Assembly: GCA_049297395.1 (NCBI GenBank)
Contig: JBAQUG010000088.1
Span: 1 to 9,364 of the forward strand
DNA: 9,364 nucleotides
Direction of reading: 5' to 3'
Origin: GWF2-50-93 sp049297395
GTDB lineage: Bacteria > Verrucomicrobiota > Lentisphaeria > Victivallales > GWF2-50-93
Each line of letters begins with the position of its first letter. The first letter of the stretch is position 1. The notes under the pieces are model-generated. The model worked only from the letters and a program-made list of their open reading frames with translations. It was not told where the DNA came from and made no database searches. Below, piece by piece: positions 1 to 6,255 of the stretch. The translations under genes were made by a program, and so were the position numbers.

Positions 1-153
1 AAGGATTTGCGGCTTGAAAATCATAGCCTCTACAATATTTTACAGGTTTTCAGTGTTTCCGTATTTGAGAAAGTACCTATTAATCAACTGTTTACAGATA
101 TTGAACAGCAAAGCAAGGATGCTGATATTTGCATCCAGTTGATTCTGTTGTAG
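1..153 (+). CDS. IS4-type transposase, C-terminal end (partial at left edge)
   Basis: Frame 1 is open from the first base to TAG at 151-153 and encodes the last 50 residues of a protein that starts left of the window. The visible motif NILQVFSVSVFEKVPINQLF resembles the C-terminal end of IS4-family (DUF4372-type) transposases, which commonly have an ILQ(I/V)LS-x-x-LFEKTPI stretch followed by a terminal NQL-x-LF. Here the terminal residues are IQLILL, a slightly eroded version. Such proteins cut and rejoin DNA at the ends of their insertion sequence. The catalytic DDE residues lie outside the window, so I cannot say whether the copy is intact. The family call rests on memory of this tail motif alone. 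Confidence 0.62.
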   Translation, partial: KDLRLENHSLYNILQVFSVSVFEKVPINQLFTDIEQQSKDADICIQLILL

Positions 154-177
154 TTAAAGCCGGAAACTAGTGATGTG
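1..177 (+). mobile_element. Right end of an IS4-family insertion sequence (boundary uncertain)
   Basis: The transposase tail ends at 153. About ten bases later, at 163-175, lies GGAAACTAGTGAT within the context gccggaaactagtgatg, which is a plausible terminal inverted repeat because IS4-family ends of this kind tend to begin CCGG-A-x-ACTxxTG. The left end is outside the window, so neither the inverted repeat nor a target-site duplication can be checked. The right boundary is a guess. Confidence 0.35.
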
Positions 178-263
178 AGATATATCGTTCTTAACTTATC
201 TGTTAGTAGTTTTAAAGACGTAAGTTATTTTTTTGAAATATAGTAATTAACCGGGAGATACTC

Positions 264-1085
264 ATGAAAGTTAGTATGATAGGATTGGGCATTATCGGAG
301 CTGCTTGGGCGCGAAATCTTCAGAGGGACGGAATCGAAGTTAAAGCGTGGAACCGTACGCCAAAGGATTTCCCCGGTTTCGAACCCGACCTGGTGAAAGC
401 GACGAAGGGTTCGGAGATAATCTTTGTTGTGGTGGCGGATCCGCCAGCCGTACAGCAGGTGCTGGATGTCATTCTGCCTGTCCTCAAGGAGGGACAGACC
501 ATAGTACAGAGCAGCACAATTTCCACAAAATGGACTTTGGAATTCGCACGTCAGGTCAAGTCCACCGGGGCGCGCTATCTCGAAGCACCGTTCACCGGAA
601 GCAAACCTGCGGCTGAGAACCGCAAGACCGTATTCTATCTCGGAGGCGATAAATCCGACATTGAAGCCGCTAACCCAGTGATTGAACGACTTTCAAGCCA
701 CAGGCTTCACATCGGCGCCATTGGAACCGCAAGTGCCCTGAAGCTGGCTATGAACATGAACATCGCAATGGTAATGGAAGGTTTGAATGAAAGTCTGAGC
801 TTCGCCCGCAAGCAGGGAATTTCCGATGACACATATTTTGAAGCCCTGCATCTCAACGCCTCCCGTTCAGGACTCAGCGATCTCAAGGAGGAAAAGTTGA
901 AACACGATGAGTTTTCGCCCCAGTTCTCCCTGAAACACATGGATAAGGATCTGCGTCTGGCTCTGGAAGATGCTGGAGACATCAGACTTCCACAGCTCAG
1001 GGAACTCAAGAAACTCTACAATGAAGGCATCTCCAAAAAACTGGGAGAAAAAGACTTCTCCGTGTTGTCAACGCTGCTGAAATGA
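264..1085 (+). CDS. NAD(P)-dependent oxidoreductase, beta-hydroxyacid dehydrogenase family
   Basis: This 273-residue cytosolic protein has the layout of the 3-hydroxyisobutyrate / 6-phosphogluconate / glyoxylate reductase superfamily. The N-terminus is a Rossmann fold with GLGIIG at residues 7-12. A substrate-binding loop follows at about 107-116 (EAPFTGSKPA). The helical C-terminal half carries the expected catalytic lysine, K160 (ALKLAMN), with N164 four residues on. FSLKHMDKDLRLALEDA at 221-237 is the usual conserved KDL helix. Family members reduce or oxidise small beta-hydroxyacids (hydroxyisobutyrate, tartronate semialdehyde, glyoxylate, succinic semialdehyde); the substrate cannot be fixed from sequence. 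The length is typical of the shorter, GLYR-type members. GGGAGA at 253-258 sits 5 bases before the ATG and supports this start. It appears monocistronic, between an IS end and an unrelated ATPase gene. Confidence 0.88.
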   Translation: MKVSMIGLGIIGAAWARNLQRDGIEVKAWNRTPKDFPGFEPDLVKATKGSEIIFVVVADPPAVQQVLDVILPVLKEGQTIVQSSTISTKWTLEFARQVKSTGARYLEAPFTGSKPAAENRKTVFYLGGDKSDIEAANPVIERLSSHRLHIGAIGTASALKLAMNMNIAMVMEGLNESLSFARKQGISDDTYFEALHLNASRSGLSDLKEEKLKHDEFSPQFSLKHMDKDLRLALEDAGDIRLPQLRELKKLYNEGISKKLGEKDFSVLSTLLK

Positions 1086-1107
1086 GATGGGAAGGGTTGA
1101 ATATCGC

Positions 1108-1126
1108 AAAAACAAGCTGTTTTTTT
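1108..1126 (+). terminator. Weak A/T-rich hairpin plus T-run after the oxidoreductase gene
   Basis: AAAAACA (1108-1114) pairs with TGTTTTT (1118-1124) around an AGC loop and runs into a stretch of seven T (1120-1126). The stem is almost all A:T, so it would be a weak intrinsic terminator at best. Its place 22 bases after the oxidoreductase stop is appropriate. Confidence 0.35.
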
Positions 1127-1157
1127 ACTGATTTTAACCTTAAATTACCTTTTTAAC

Positions 1158-1190
1158 TTGATAATCGATACTAGCAGTATCGATTATCAA
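1158..1190. promoter_or_regulatory. Perfect 15-bp inverted repeat upstream of the DUF4143 ATPase gene, possible operator
   Basis: TTGATAATCGATACT (1158-1172) is exactly complementary to AGTATCGATTATCAA (1176-1190), with only AGC between. Each arm also contains the self-palindrome ATCGAT. No T-run follows the second arm, which argues against a terminator. It ends one base before a TATAAT box and covers the region where a -35 element would lie, so an operator for a dimeric repressor, or for the ATPase itself, is the simplest reading. Confidence 0.5.
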
Positions 1191-1191
1191 C

Positions 1192-1197
1192 TATAAT
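1192..1197 (+). promoter_or_regulatory. Candidate -10 box (TATAAT) giving a near-leaderless ATPase mRNA
   Basis: A consensus TATAAT lies 11 bases before the ATG at 1209. Transcription would start around 1203-1206, leaving at most a few untranslated bases. No clear -35 hexamer is seen 16-18 bases upstream, since that spot is inside the palindrome. No Shine-Dalgarno sequence precedes the ATG, which fits leaderless initiation. The region is A/T-rich, so a chance match is possible. Confidence 0.4.
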
Positions 1198-1208
1198 AAA
1201 AATTTTAT

Positions 1209-2468
1209 ATGAAATACATATATCGCCAAATATCTGACCGAATATTAGGATTATTCAAAGAATTTCCTGTGATTATTATTACAGGAGCAAGGCAAGTCGG
1301 AAAGACAACTCTTCTCAATCATTTATTTGCCGGCAATGGAGACTATGTAGTCTTTGATCCTACGACTGATGTTGAAAATGCGAGGAGGGATCCGGATCTT
1401 TTCCTGAACAATCATAAGGAGCCGTTGATACTTGATGAAATACAATATGCTCCTGAACTTGTTGCGGCAATCAAGAGGAGGGTTGACAAGGACAGGCATC
1501 CCGGAAGATTTATTCTGACAGGCAGTCAGCAATGGCAGGTTCTCAAGAATATTTCTGAAAGCCTTGCGGGTCGTGCAATACTTTTAGAACTGTCCGGATT
1601 TAATGCGGTGGAACTGTCCGGTTGCACATTGTCAATGGAGCCTTGGATAGAAAGATGGATGGTTGATCAGAAGGAAATGCTTGAACAGTCGGGTTCAATC
1701 ATCTTTGGAGGTGGAATTGGCATTTACGAGCAGATTTTCCGTGGAACATTGCCAGACGCAAGGGAGATGAAGCTTGAAAGCCTCCGTTATTACCATCAGT
1801 CATATAGGCAGACGTATATTGAAAGGGACATACGCCTTCTCTCCAACATACATGACTATCAGCAGTTCGGGAGGTTTTTCAGCATTTCTGCGGCATTGAC
1901 GGCGCAGGAGGTGAATTACTCCCGGCTTGGAAGGGATATTGGTCTGACTCAGAGGACTGCGCATGCATGGCTCGATATAATGGGAGGAACATATCAGTGG
2001 ACGGAAATTCCTTCTTACCACGGCAACGCCGTCAAAAGGATAAGCGGAAAACCAAAGGGATATTTTGGAGATACCGGTCTGGCATGTTCCGCCCAGGCTA
2101 TCAGTTCCCCCTCCTCCATCGCCGGCAGTCCTCTTTCCGGGGCTCTTTTTGAGACTTGGGTGGTGAATGAAATAAAAAAGCAGTGTTCCCTTATGTCATT
2201 TCCTCCAAACATTTATCATTGGCGTTCACATGGAGGAGGGGAAGTGGATCTCATTCTTGAAAGGGATGGAGTCCTGTATCCCATGGAAATAAAGATGACA
2301 ACTCAGCCAACGCGGAATGACATAAGGGGGATTTCAGCATTCAGAAATACATATCCAAACGCGAACATCGCAACTGGCGCCATCATATGCTGCTCGGATC
2401 ACGCATATAAGGTTTCAGAAGATGTTTTCGCCATTCCATGGAACTGTAAATGGGGGAACATGAAGTGA
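1209..2468 (+). CDS. AAA_14 / DUF4143 family ATP-binding protein with PD-(D/E)xK-like C-terminus
   Basis: This 419-residue protein has an N-terminal P-loop ATPase (AAA_14) and a C-terminal DUF4143 domain. Walker A is GARQVGKTT at 26-34, and Walker B with its acidic pair is LILDEIQ at 73-79. A sensor-like LTGSQQ is at 103-108, followed by the family's S-x-x-x-AGR motif at 118-122. The C-terminal half has YFGDTGLAC (285-293), FETWVVNEI (314-322), GGEVDLIL (343-350) and MEIK (359-362). E315, D347, E360 and K362 together match a restriction-endonuclease-like (PD-(D/E)xK) site. The family is widespread in bacteria and archaea, often as scattered multi-copy orphan genes. Its cellular role is not established, and a DNA-related role is inference. 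A stop at 1197-1199 in the same frame makes 1209 the first usable ATG. No helper gene is adjacent. Confidence 0.88.
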   Translation: MKYIYRQISDRILGLFKEFPVIIITGARQVGKTTLLNHLFAGNGDYVVFDPTTDVENARRDPDLFLNNHKEPLILDEIQYAPELVAAIKRRVDKDRHPGRFILTGSQQWQVLKNISESLAGRAILLELSGFNAVELSGCTLSMEPWIERWMVDQKEMLEQSGSIIFGGGIGIYEQIFRGTLPDAREMKLESLRYYHQSYRQTYIERDIRLLSNIHDYQQFGRFFSISAALTAQEVNYSRLGRDIGLTQRTAHAWLDIMGGTYQWTEIPSYHGNAVKRISGKPKGYFGDTGLACSAQAISSPSSIAGSPLSGALFETWVVNEIKKQCSLMSFPPNIYHWRSHGGGEVDLILERDGVLYPMEIKMTTQPTRNDIRGISAFRNTYPNANIATGAIICCSDHAYKVSEDVFAIPWNCKWGNMK

Positions 2469-2511
2469 AGCCAGAGTAGAAAAGACTATTTTAGGATATA
2501 GGCAAAATCAA

Positions 2512-3537
2512 ATGGGTATTAGAGAAAGCAGAACATGGTATTATCTTAAAAGGCCTCCTCTAAGGACTTTACTCCTTCTGCTGGCAGTTCTATTATTCAT
2601 TTTCTTTTGCTATCTTGTCTGGAGCCCGGGTAAAAGGGTTTATGATGGCAGATATGATCTTCGGTCAAATGGAATTTGGCTTCAACACGGCTGGCTAGGA
2701 GATGACAAATGGTTTTCAGTAAACAGAAGAGATAAATCGAAATTCAGAGATTCTAAAAAAATAGAGGAACTAGCAGGACTTCTTAAAAAGCATGGAATTA
2801 AATATGCTTATCCGCATTTATGTCCATCTTCTCCAAGGGGGGACTTGCCTCAAGTAGATAATGAACAAACGGAAAAATTTCTTGATGCCATGGATGGAGT
2901 GGATGTATTACCATGGATTGGAGGTGTATACGAGGGATGCTGTTATCCGGATTCTGAAAAATGGCGTAAAAGATTTGTCGCTTCAATCGTAGAACTTCTC
3001 CAGGCACACCCAAGACTTGCTGGAATACATGTAAATATTGAGCCTATGGCTGATGGCAATAAAGGTTATATTATCCTTCTGAAAAAGATCAAGTCTTCAA
3101 TCCCCGCAGGCAAAATCGTTTCTGTTGCAGCATATCCGCCGCCAACGAGATGGCACCAATATTCAGATGTTCATTGGGGGAAGAGCTATTATTTTGAAAT
3201 TTCAAATGAGGTAGACCAGCTTGCCGTCATGATGTATGACACCTCAATCCGTGTTCCGAAAATTTATCAAAAACTGATGAGCGATTGGACTAGGGAAATA
3301 ATTCCCTGGTGTGGAAATACTAAAGTACTTCTAGGTGTTCCTTCTTATGATGACGCAGGAGTAGGATATCATTTTTCTTCTGTTGAAAATCTGGAGAATT
3401 CAATAAAAGGCATCAATGCAGGACTGGGCAGATTCAAGGAACTGCCAAAAAACTATTCTGGAATTGCAGTCTACTGCGAATGGGAAACAGATGAGGCTGA
3501 ATGGAAGTTTTTAAAGAATGAATTTGAGAAGAAATGA
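2512..3537 (+). CDS. Membrane-anchored TIM-barrel-like protein, GH18-like with altered catalytic motif
   Basis: I do not recognise this 341-residue protein with certainty. Residues about 17-37 form one hydrophobic segment (LRTLLLLLAVLLFIFFCYLV) after a basic N-terminus, so it is likely anchored in the membrane with the rest outside the cytoplasm. The remainder has the rhythm of a glycosidase-type TIM barrel: NGIWLQHG (53-60), DVLPWIGG (131-138), LAGIHVNIEPM (169-179), VDQLAVMMYDT (234-244), VLLGVPSYDD (272-281) and GIAVYCEWE (317-325). GIHVNIE sits where GH18 enzymes have DGxDxDxE: the glutamate (E177) is kept, but the aspartates are replaced by Ala, His and Asn. It may be a glycan-acting enzyme or a catalytically changed relative. 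AGG at 2501-2503 lies about 8 bases before the ATG. Base composition looks more A/T-rich than in the housekeeping genes to the right, hinting at acquisition. It ends two bases from the convergent regulator gene. Confidence 0.6.
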   Translation: MGIRESRTWYYLKRPPLRTLLLLLAVLLFIFFCYLVWSPGKRVYDGRYDLRSNGIWLQHGWLGDDKWFSVNRRDKSKFRDSKKIEELAGLLKKHGIKYAYPHLCPSSPRGDLPQVDNEQTEKFLDAMDGVDVLPWIGGVYEGCCYPDSEKWRKRFVASIVELLQAHPRLAGIHVNIEPMADGNKGYIILLKKIKSSIPAGKIVSVAAYPPPTRWHQYSDVHWGKSYYFEISNEVDQLAVMMYDTSIRVPKIYQKLMSDWTREIIPWCGNTKVLLGVPSYDDAGVGYHFSSVENLENSIKGINAGLGRFKELPKNYSGIAVYCEWETDEAEWKFLKNEFEKK

Positions 3538-3539
3538 AT

Positions 3540-4388
3540 TCATGGATTTATCAGTTTCGACGGCGGAAAACCCTTATATTTCTTGAATATCCGCGAGAAA
3601 TAGAATTCGTCGTCGAATCCAACCTTTGAAGCGGTCTCCTTCACTGTCGTGCCTGGATTGTTCTTGAGGATTTCTTCAGCGCGGTCAAGGCGCAGGGCTA
3701 TTACGCATGATTTGAATGACTTTCCGAGCTTTGCCTTGAATATATGCGACACAGAGGACTTGCTACGCCCCGCAAGCTGGGCGGCCTCTGAAAGTGTCGG
3801 GGGATTTTCCAGGTTGCATCTTATCCTGTGGAGGATCTTTTCTATCACTGTGTCTCCCTGTATCGCGGAGATACCCTCCTTTGCGATCGAACGGACAAGC
3901 ATCGAGAAGAGTCCGAGCATGTTTGGGAGTTTTGAAGGAGATATTTCAGGAACTTCCGTAAAAGACCTCAGGAGTTCGGAATCATTCCTGTATTTCCTTT
4001 TCCAGTCATCAAGAATTCCCTTTGGAGGAGATGAGGCGGTGCGGAACTGTCCGACCATTACAAAACCCGCAAGGACATTGTCGATGTACACTGGAAATAT
4101 TGCCTCAACAAGCCCTCCGTGGCACGTGTAGGATATGAGGGTACGTCTTTCCAAAGCCTCTTTGAGTTTTTTACGGTCCAGCTCAATGCAGCGGCCATTT
4201 CCGTAAAGCCTTGAACGGATCAAAGAGCAATACTTGCACGACTGCTTCTTCTGTCCGACCTTGAGTTCGCCCATGTCGGTTGCGAAATACGCAATCCTGG
4301 CGCCGAAGCAGCCGGAAAAATTGTCCAGCGCTGTCTGGACATTTTCATTCAGGAGAACCTTCAGATTTTCAATTTCTTTGCGTGGCAT
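3540..4388 (-). CDS. AraC-family transcriptional regulator with PocR ligand-binding domain
   Basis: With the start chosen here the protein has 282 residues. The first half is a PocR-type sensory domain with four cysteines placed as in that family (C51, C54, C67 and C89 in CKYC, GRCIEL and YTCHGGL), followed by AIFPV and a GFVMVGQF strand. The last ~100 residues are a double helix-turn-helix AraC DNA-binding domain: TLSEAAQLAGRSKSSVSHIF, then ETASKVGFDDEFYFSRIFKK and GFPPSKL. PocR domains are known or predicted to bind small organic ligands such as diols, so this is probably a ligand-responsive activator. The frame stays open to an ATG at 4514, but that start would overlap the divergent gene and run through the palindrome. 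ATGs at 4445 and 4424 are also possible. The 4388 start matches the domain edge best, yet none of the candidates has a good ribosome site. The divergent layout suggests it controls the gene at 4513. Confidence 0.87.
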   Translation of the reverse strand: MPRKEIENLKVLLNENVQTALDNFSGCFGARIAYFATDMGELKVGQKKQSCKYCSLIRSRLYGNGRCIELDRKKLKEALERRTLISYTCHGGLVEAIFPVYIDNVLAGFVMVGQFRTASSPPKGILDDWKRKYRNDSELLRSFTEVPEISPSKLPNMLGLFSMLVRSIAKEGISAIQGDTVIEKILHRIRCNLENPPTLSEAAQLAGRSKSSVSHIFKAKLGKSFKSCVIALRLDRAEEILKNNPGTTVKETASKVGFDDEFYFSRIFKKYKGFPPSKLINP

Positions 4389-4394
4389 GGATAT

Positions 4395-4410
4395 AATATT
4401 ACACAATATT
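4395..4410. repeat. Two AATATT boxes 10 bp apart in the divergent promoter region
   Basis: AATATT occurs at 4395-4400 and again at 4405-4410, one helical turn apart, just upstream of the preferred regulator start. TATAAT at 4392-4397 overlaps the first box and could be a -10 element for rightward transcription. AraC-type proteins often contact neighbouring turns of the helix, but in A/T-rich DNA this may be chance. Confidence 0.25.
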
Positions 4411-4450
4411 GCATAAAAGTCCATGCCTCTTACAGTTATCTCCATTCCAA

Positions 4451-4498
4451 ATAAATGTTTTTCATCATATCTTGGAGGATAAGATGAAAAACATTTAT
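4451..4498. promoter_or_regulatory. 48-nt interrupted palindrome between regulator and methyltransferase genes
   Basis: ATAAATGTTTTTCATC (4451-4466) is exactly complementary to GATGAAAAACATTTAT (4483-4498). Inside, after one A/A mismatch, TATC (4468-4471) pairs with GATA (4478-4481). It lies wholly in the divergent intergenic region, just before the methyltransferase ribosome site at 4502. As DNA it could be the operator of the PocR/AraC protein. As RNA it would fold into a long hairpin in the methyltransferase leader, with GGAGG (4474-4478) at its tip and the ATG of a short upstream ORF in its 3' arm. No T-run follows, so it is not a terminator. Confidence 0.6.
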
Positions 4499-4516
4499 AA
4501 AAGGAGGAGAACATGA
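4484..4516 (+). CDS. Candidate leader peptide / upstream ORF coupled to the methyltransferase gene
   Basis: A ten-residue reading frame, MKNIYKRRRT, begins at ATG 4484 and ends at TGA 4514-4516. GGAGG at 4474-4478 is spaced five bases from its ATG, an ideal ribosome site. Its stop overlaps the ATG of the next gene (4513-4515) as ATGA, the classic arrangement for coupled translation. The run of three arginine codons (AGG AGG AGA) is also the Shine-Dalgarno sequence of the downstream gene, so part of this coding could be incidental. Its start codon lies in the 3' arm of the palindrome, so folding could hide it. There is no evidence that it is translated. Confidence 0.3.
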   Translation: MKNIYKRRRT

Positions 4517-5535
4517 AGATATCGAAGAGGGAAGTCGTGAAGCTTGCCGTTGAAGGGAAAAACGTTCCTTATTCCCCTTGGAGCTTCGGATTTACACAGG
4601 AGCCTGCCGAGATGCTCCACAAGCATTACGGTACAAAGGATCTGGATCAGTTTCTTCATCCGCACCTTTACGGCATTGGAGGAGGAAATGGATTTTTCAC
4701 CAAGATAGGCAAAGATTGCGAGAGGGACATTTTCGGAGTTGTCTGGGACAGGAGTGTAGATAAGGACATTGGAATAGTGAAGGGATGCGTACTGCCTGAA
4801 CCGACCTTGAAAGGATATTCGTTCCCGGATCCAGACAATCCTATCTTCTGGGCTGCGAATAACACTCTCAAAAGCGAAAAAGCCCAGGAAAGATACCGCG
4901 TCTACAGCATCGGGTTCTCACTTTATGAACGTGCCTGGACCCTGCGAGGCATGGAAAACCTGATGATGGACTTCATTGATCATCCGGAATTCGTCGAGGA
5001 GATAATGGGACGCATCACCGATTTCAACATTGAACTAGTGAGGAGAGCCGTGAAGCTTGATATCGATGCGGTCTACTTCGGTGACGACTGGGGACAGCAG
5101 ATCGGGCTGCAGATGGGGCCGGAACTATGGAGGCAGTTTATAAAACCGCAACTTGCGAGGATGTACAGGGAGGTTCGGGGAGCAGGGAAAAAAGTTTTCA
5201 TCCATTCCTGCGGAGACGTGGATGAGCTTTTCGACGAACTCATCGACATGGGACTGAACTGTTTCAACCCCTTCCAGCCGGAGGTCATGGATGTGTTCGC
5301 ACTCATGGACAAATACCATGGAAAACTGGCGTTCCACGGAGGATTGTCGACGCAGCAGACCCTTCCCAAAGGCACGGTTGAGGATGTCAAGGCTGAAAGC
5401 AGCAAGCTGCTGGAAAATGGTCTCAGGGGTGGCTATATCTTCTCGCCGGCACACGCTGTAGAGGGTGATGTTCCCCTCGGAAATATTCTTGCATTCATAG
5501 GCGCAGCAGTAGAACAACCAGGATTCAAGAAGTAA
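4513..5535 (+). CDS. Uroporphyrinogen decarboxylase-family (MtaA/CmuA-like) methyltransferase
   Basis: This 340-residue protein has the URO-D fold. Recognisable blocks are DAVYFGDDWGQQIGLQMGPE (185-204), WRQFIKPQLARMY (206-218), KVFIHSCGDVDEL (227-239), KLAFHGGLSTQQTLP (271-285) and GGYIFSPAHAVEGDVP (306-321). H231 and C233 in HSCG fit the zinc/thiol-binding H-x-C motif of corrinoid:coenzyme M-type methyltransferases. The arginine-rich RQAGR signature near the N-terminus of true HemE is absent, so haem synthesis is unlikely. Relatives move methyl groups between a corrinoid protein and a thiol or folate, but the acceptor and donor here are unknown, and no corrinoid protein or partner methyltransferase is in the window. 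AGGAGG at 4502-4507, five bases before the ATG, gives a firm start. It is divergent from the PocR/AraC regulator, which probably controls it. Confidence 0.85.
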   Translation: MKISKREVVKLAVEGKNVPYSPWSFGFTQEPAEMLHKHYGTKDLDQFLHPHLYGIGGGNGFFTKIGKDCERDIFGVVWDRSVDKDIGIVKGCVLPEPTLKGYSFPDPDNPIFWAANNTLKSEKAQERYRVYSIGFSLYERAWTLRGMENLMMDFIDHPEFVEEIMGRITDFNIELVRRAVKLDIDAVYFGDDWGQQIGLQMGPELWRQFIKPQLARMYREVRGAGKKVFIHSCGDVDELFDELIDMGLNCFNPFQPEVMDVFALMDKYHGKLAFHGGLSTQQTLPKGTVEDVKAESSKLLENGLRGGYIFSPAHAVEGDVPLGNILAFIGAAVEQPGFKK

Positions 5536-5585
5536 AATTAGAAATTCTATTTTTCAATTGTCCTGTGGAATTGTCAGGTTTAACA

Positions 5586-5620
5586 AAGCCCGTGAAAGGT
5601 TCATCCTTAACGGGTTTTTT
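5586..5620 (+). terminator. Rho-independent terminator after the UroD-like gene
   Basis: CCCGT (5589-5593) pairs with ACGGG (5610-5614). Within it AAGG (5596-5599) pairs with CCTT (5605-5608) around a TTCAT loop, with a small internal bulge. Six T follow directly (5615-5620). The hairpin starts about 50 bases after the methyltransferase stop and separates that gene from rsmD. Confidence 0.8.
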
Positions 5621-5678
5621 ATTTGTCAAAAGCATTTATGTCTGTAAGTTATGAATTTCACACGGGAAAATTTATTTT

Positions 5679-6245
5679 ATGCAGATAATTGGAGGTATAG
5701 CTTCAGGGATCCAGCTCTCTGTGCCTAGGGGGTTTTCCGTAAGACCGACCGTTGGAAGATCGAGGAAATCTCTTTTTGACAGCATCGGAAATTTAACCGG
5801 ACTGAGCGTCGCCGATTTTTTCGCTGGAAGCGGGGCTCTCGGGCTTGAAGCAGCCAGCCGAGGAGCCGAAAAGGTTTATTTCCTTGAGTCGGATCAGCGG
5901 AACTGCAGGATGATTTCTGAAAACATTGCGAAAGTCGCAAAGGCAGGAGTTCTATCGGAAATGAAAGTAGTATGCTCGGATGTGATTCGTGGATATGGAA
6001 GATTGCCTTCAATCGACATGATAATCGCAGATCCCCCTTATGATGAAACAACGGATTTACTTTCAAGTCTTCTTTCCGATGCGAAGTTCGCAGAATGGGC
6101 GAAGCAGGCAGTTCTAATTTGGGAATTGCCTCAAGACAGCAGATCTGACGATGTCAACAACGTCCTTTTTGAAAGCAAGACATGGAAGATGTTGAAGAAA
6201 CGCAAATTTGGTGATGCAGAATTCCTGTGGATGAAAACATCATGA
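5679..6245 (+). CDS. rsmD: 16S rRNA (guanine(966)-N(2))-methyltransferase RsmD
   Basis: RsmD methylates N2 of G966 of 16S rRNA in the assembled 30S particle, using S-adenosylmethionine. The 188-residue product has the family hallmarks in order: the N-terminal IIGGIASGIQLSVP (3-16), VRPTVGRSRKSLFDSI (21-36) matching the RPTxxRxREALFN block, the SAM-binding DFFAGSGALGLEAASRGA (46-63) with acidic E70 ending the next strand, and the catalytic IADPPY (116-121). The length is normal for the family. A GGGA at 5664-5667 is the only purine-rich stretch ahead of the ATG and is 11 bases away, so the ribosome site is poor; the conserved N-terminal block still supports this start. It opens the plus-strand housekeeping group that runs to xseA. 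An upstream TTGTCA at 5623-5628 could be a -35 element, but no convincing -10 follows. Confidence 0.92.
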   Translation: MQIIGGIASGIQLSVPRGFSVRPTVGRSRKSLFDSIGNLTGLSVADFFAGSGALGLEAASRGAEKVYFLESDQRNCRMISENIAKVAKAGVLSEMKVVCSDVIRGYGRLPSIDMIIADPPYDETTDLLSSLLSDAKFAEWAKQAVLIWELPQDSRSDDVNNVLFESKTWKMLKKRKFGDAEFLWMKTS

Positions 6246-6255
6246 TATTAAAGTA

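Noticed and set aside
1158..1190. Palindrome as a terminator of the oxidoreductase gene
   Set aside because: No T-run follows either side in the needed place; a weaker hairpin with a T-run lies earlier at 1108-1126.
2512..3537. Active GH18 chitinase
   Set aside because: The DGxDxDxE motif keeps only its glutamate, so a chitinase call would overstate the evidence.
4389..4514. N-terminal extension of the AraC/PocR protein to the ATG at 4514
   Set aside because: It would overlap the divergent gene start and run through the palindrome. The extra residues match no PocR feature, and there is no ribosome site. ATGs at 4445 and 4424 remain possible.
4513..5535. True uroporphyrinogen decarboxylase (hemE)
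   Set aside because: The N-terminal arginine signature of HemE is missing, while the HSCG metal motif of the methyltransferase branch is present.
5623..5655. Promoter for rsmD (TTGTCA with a downstream A/T-rich hexamer)
   Set aside because: No -10 hexamer with a good match occurs at 16-18 bp spacing, so it is not listed as a feature.
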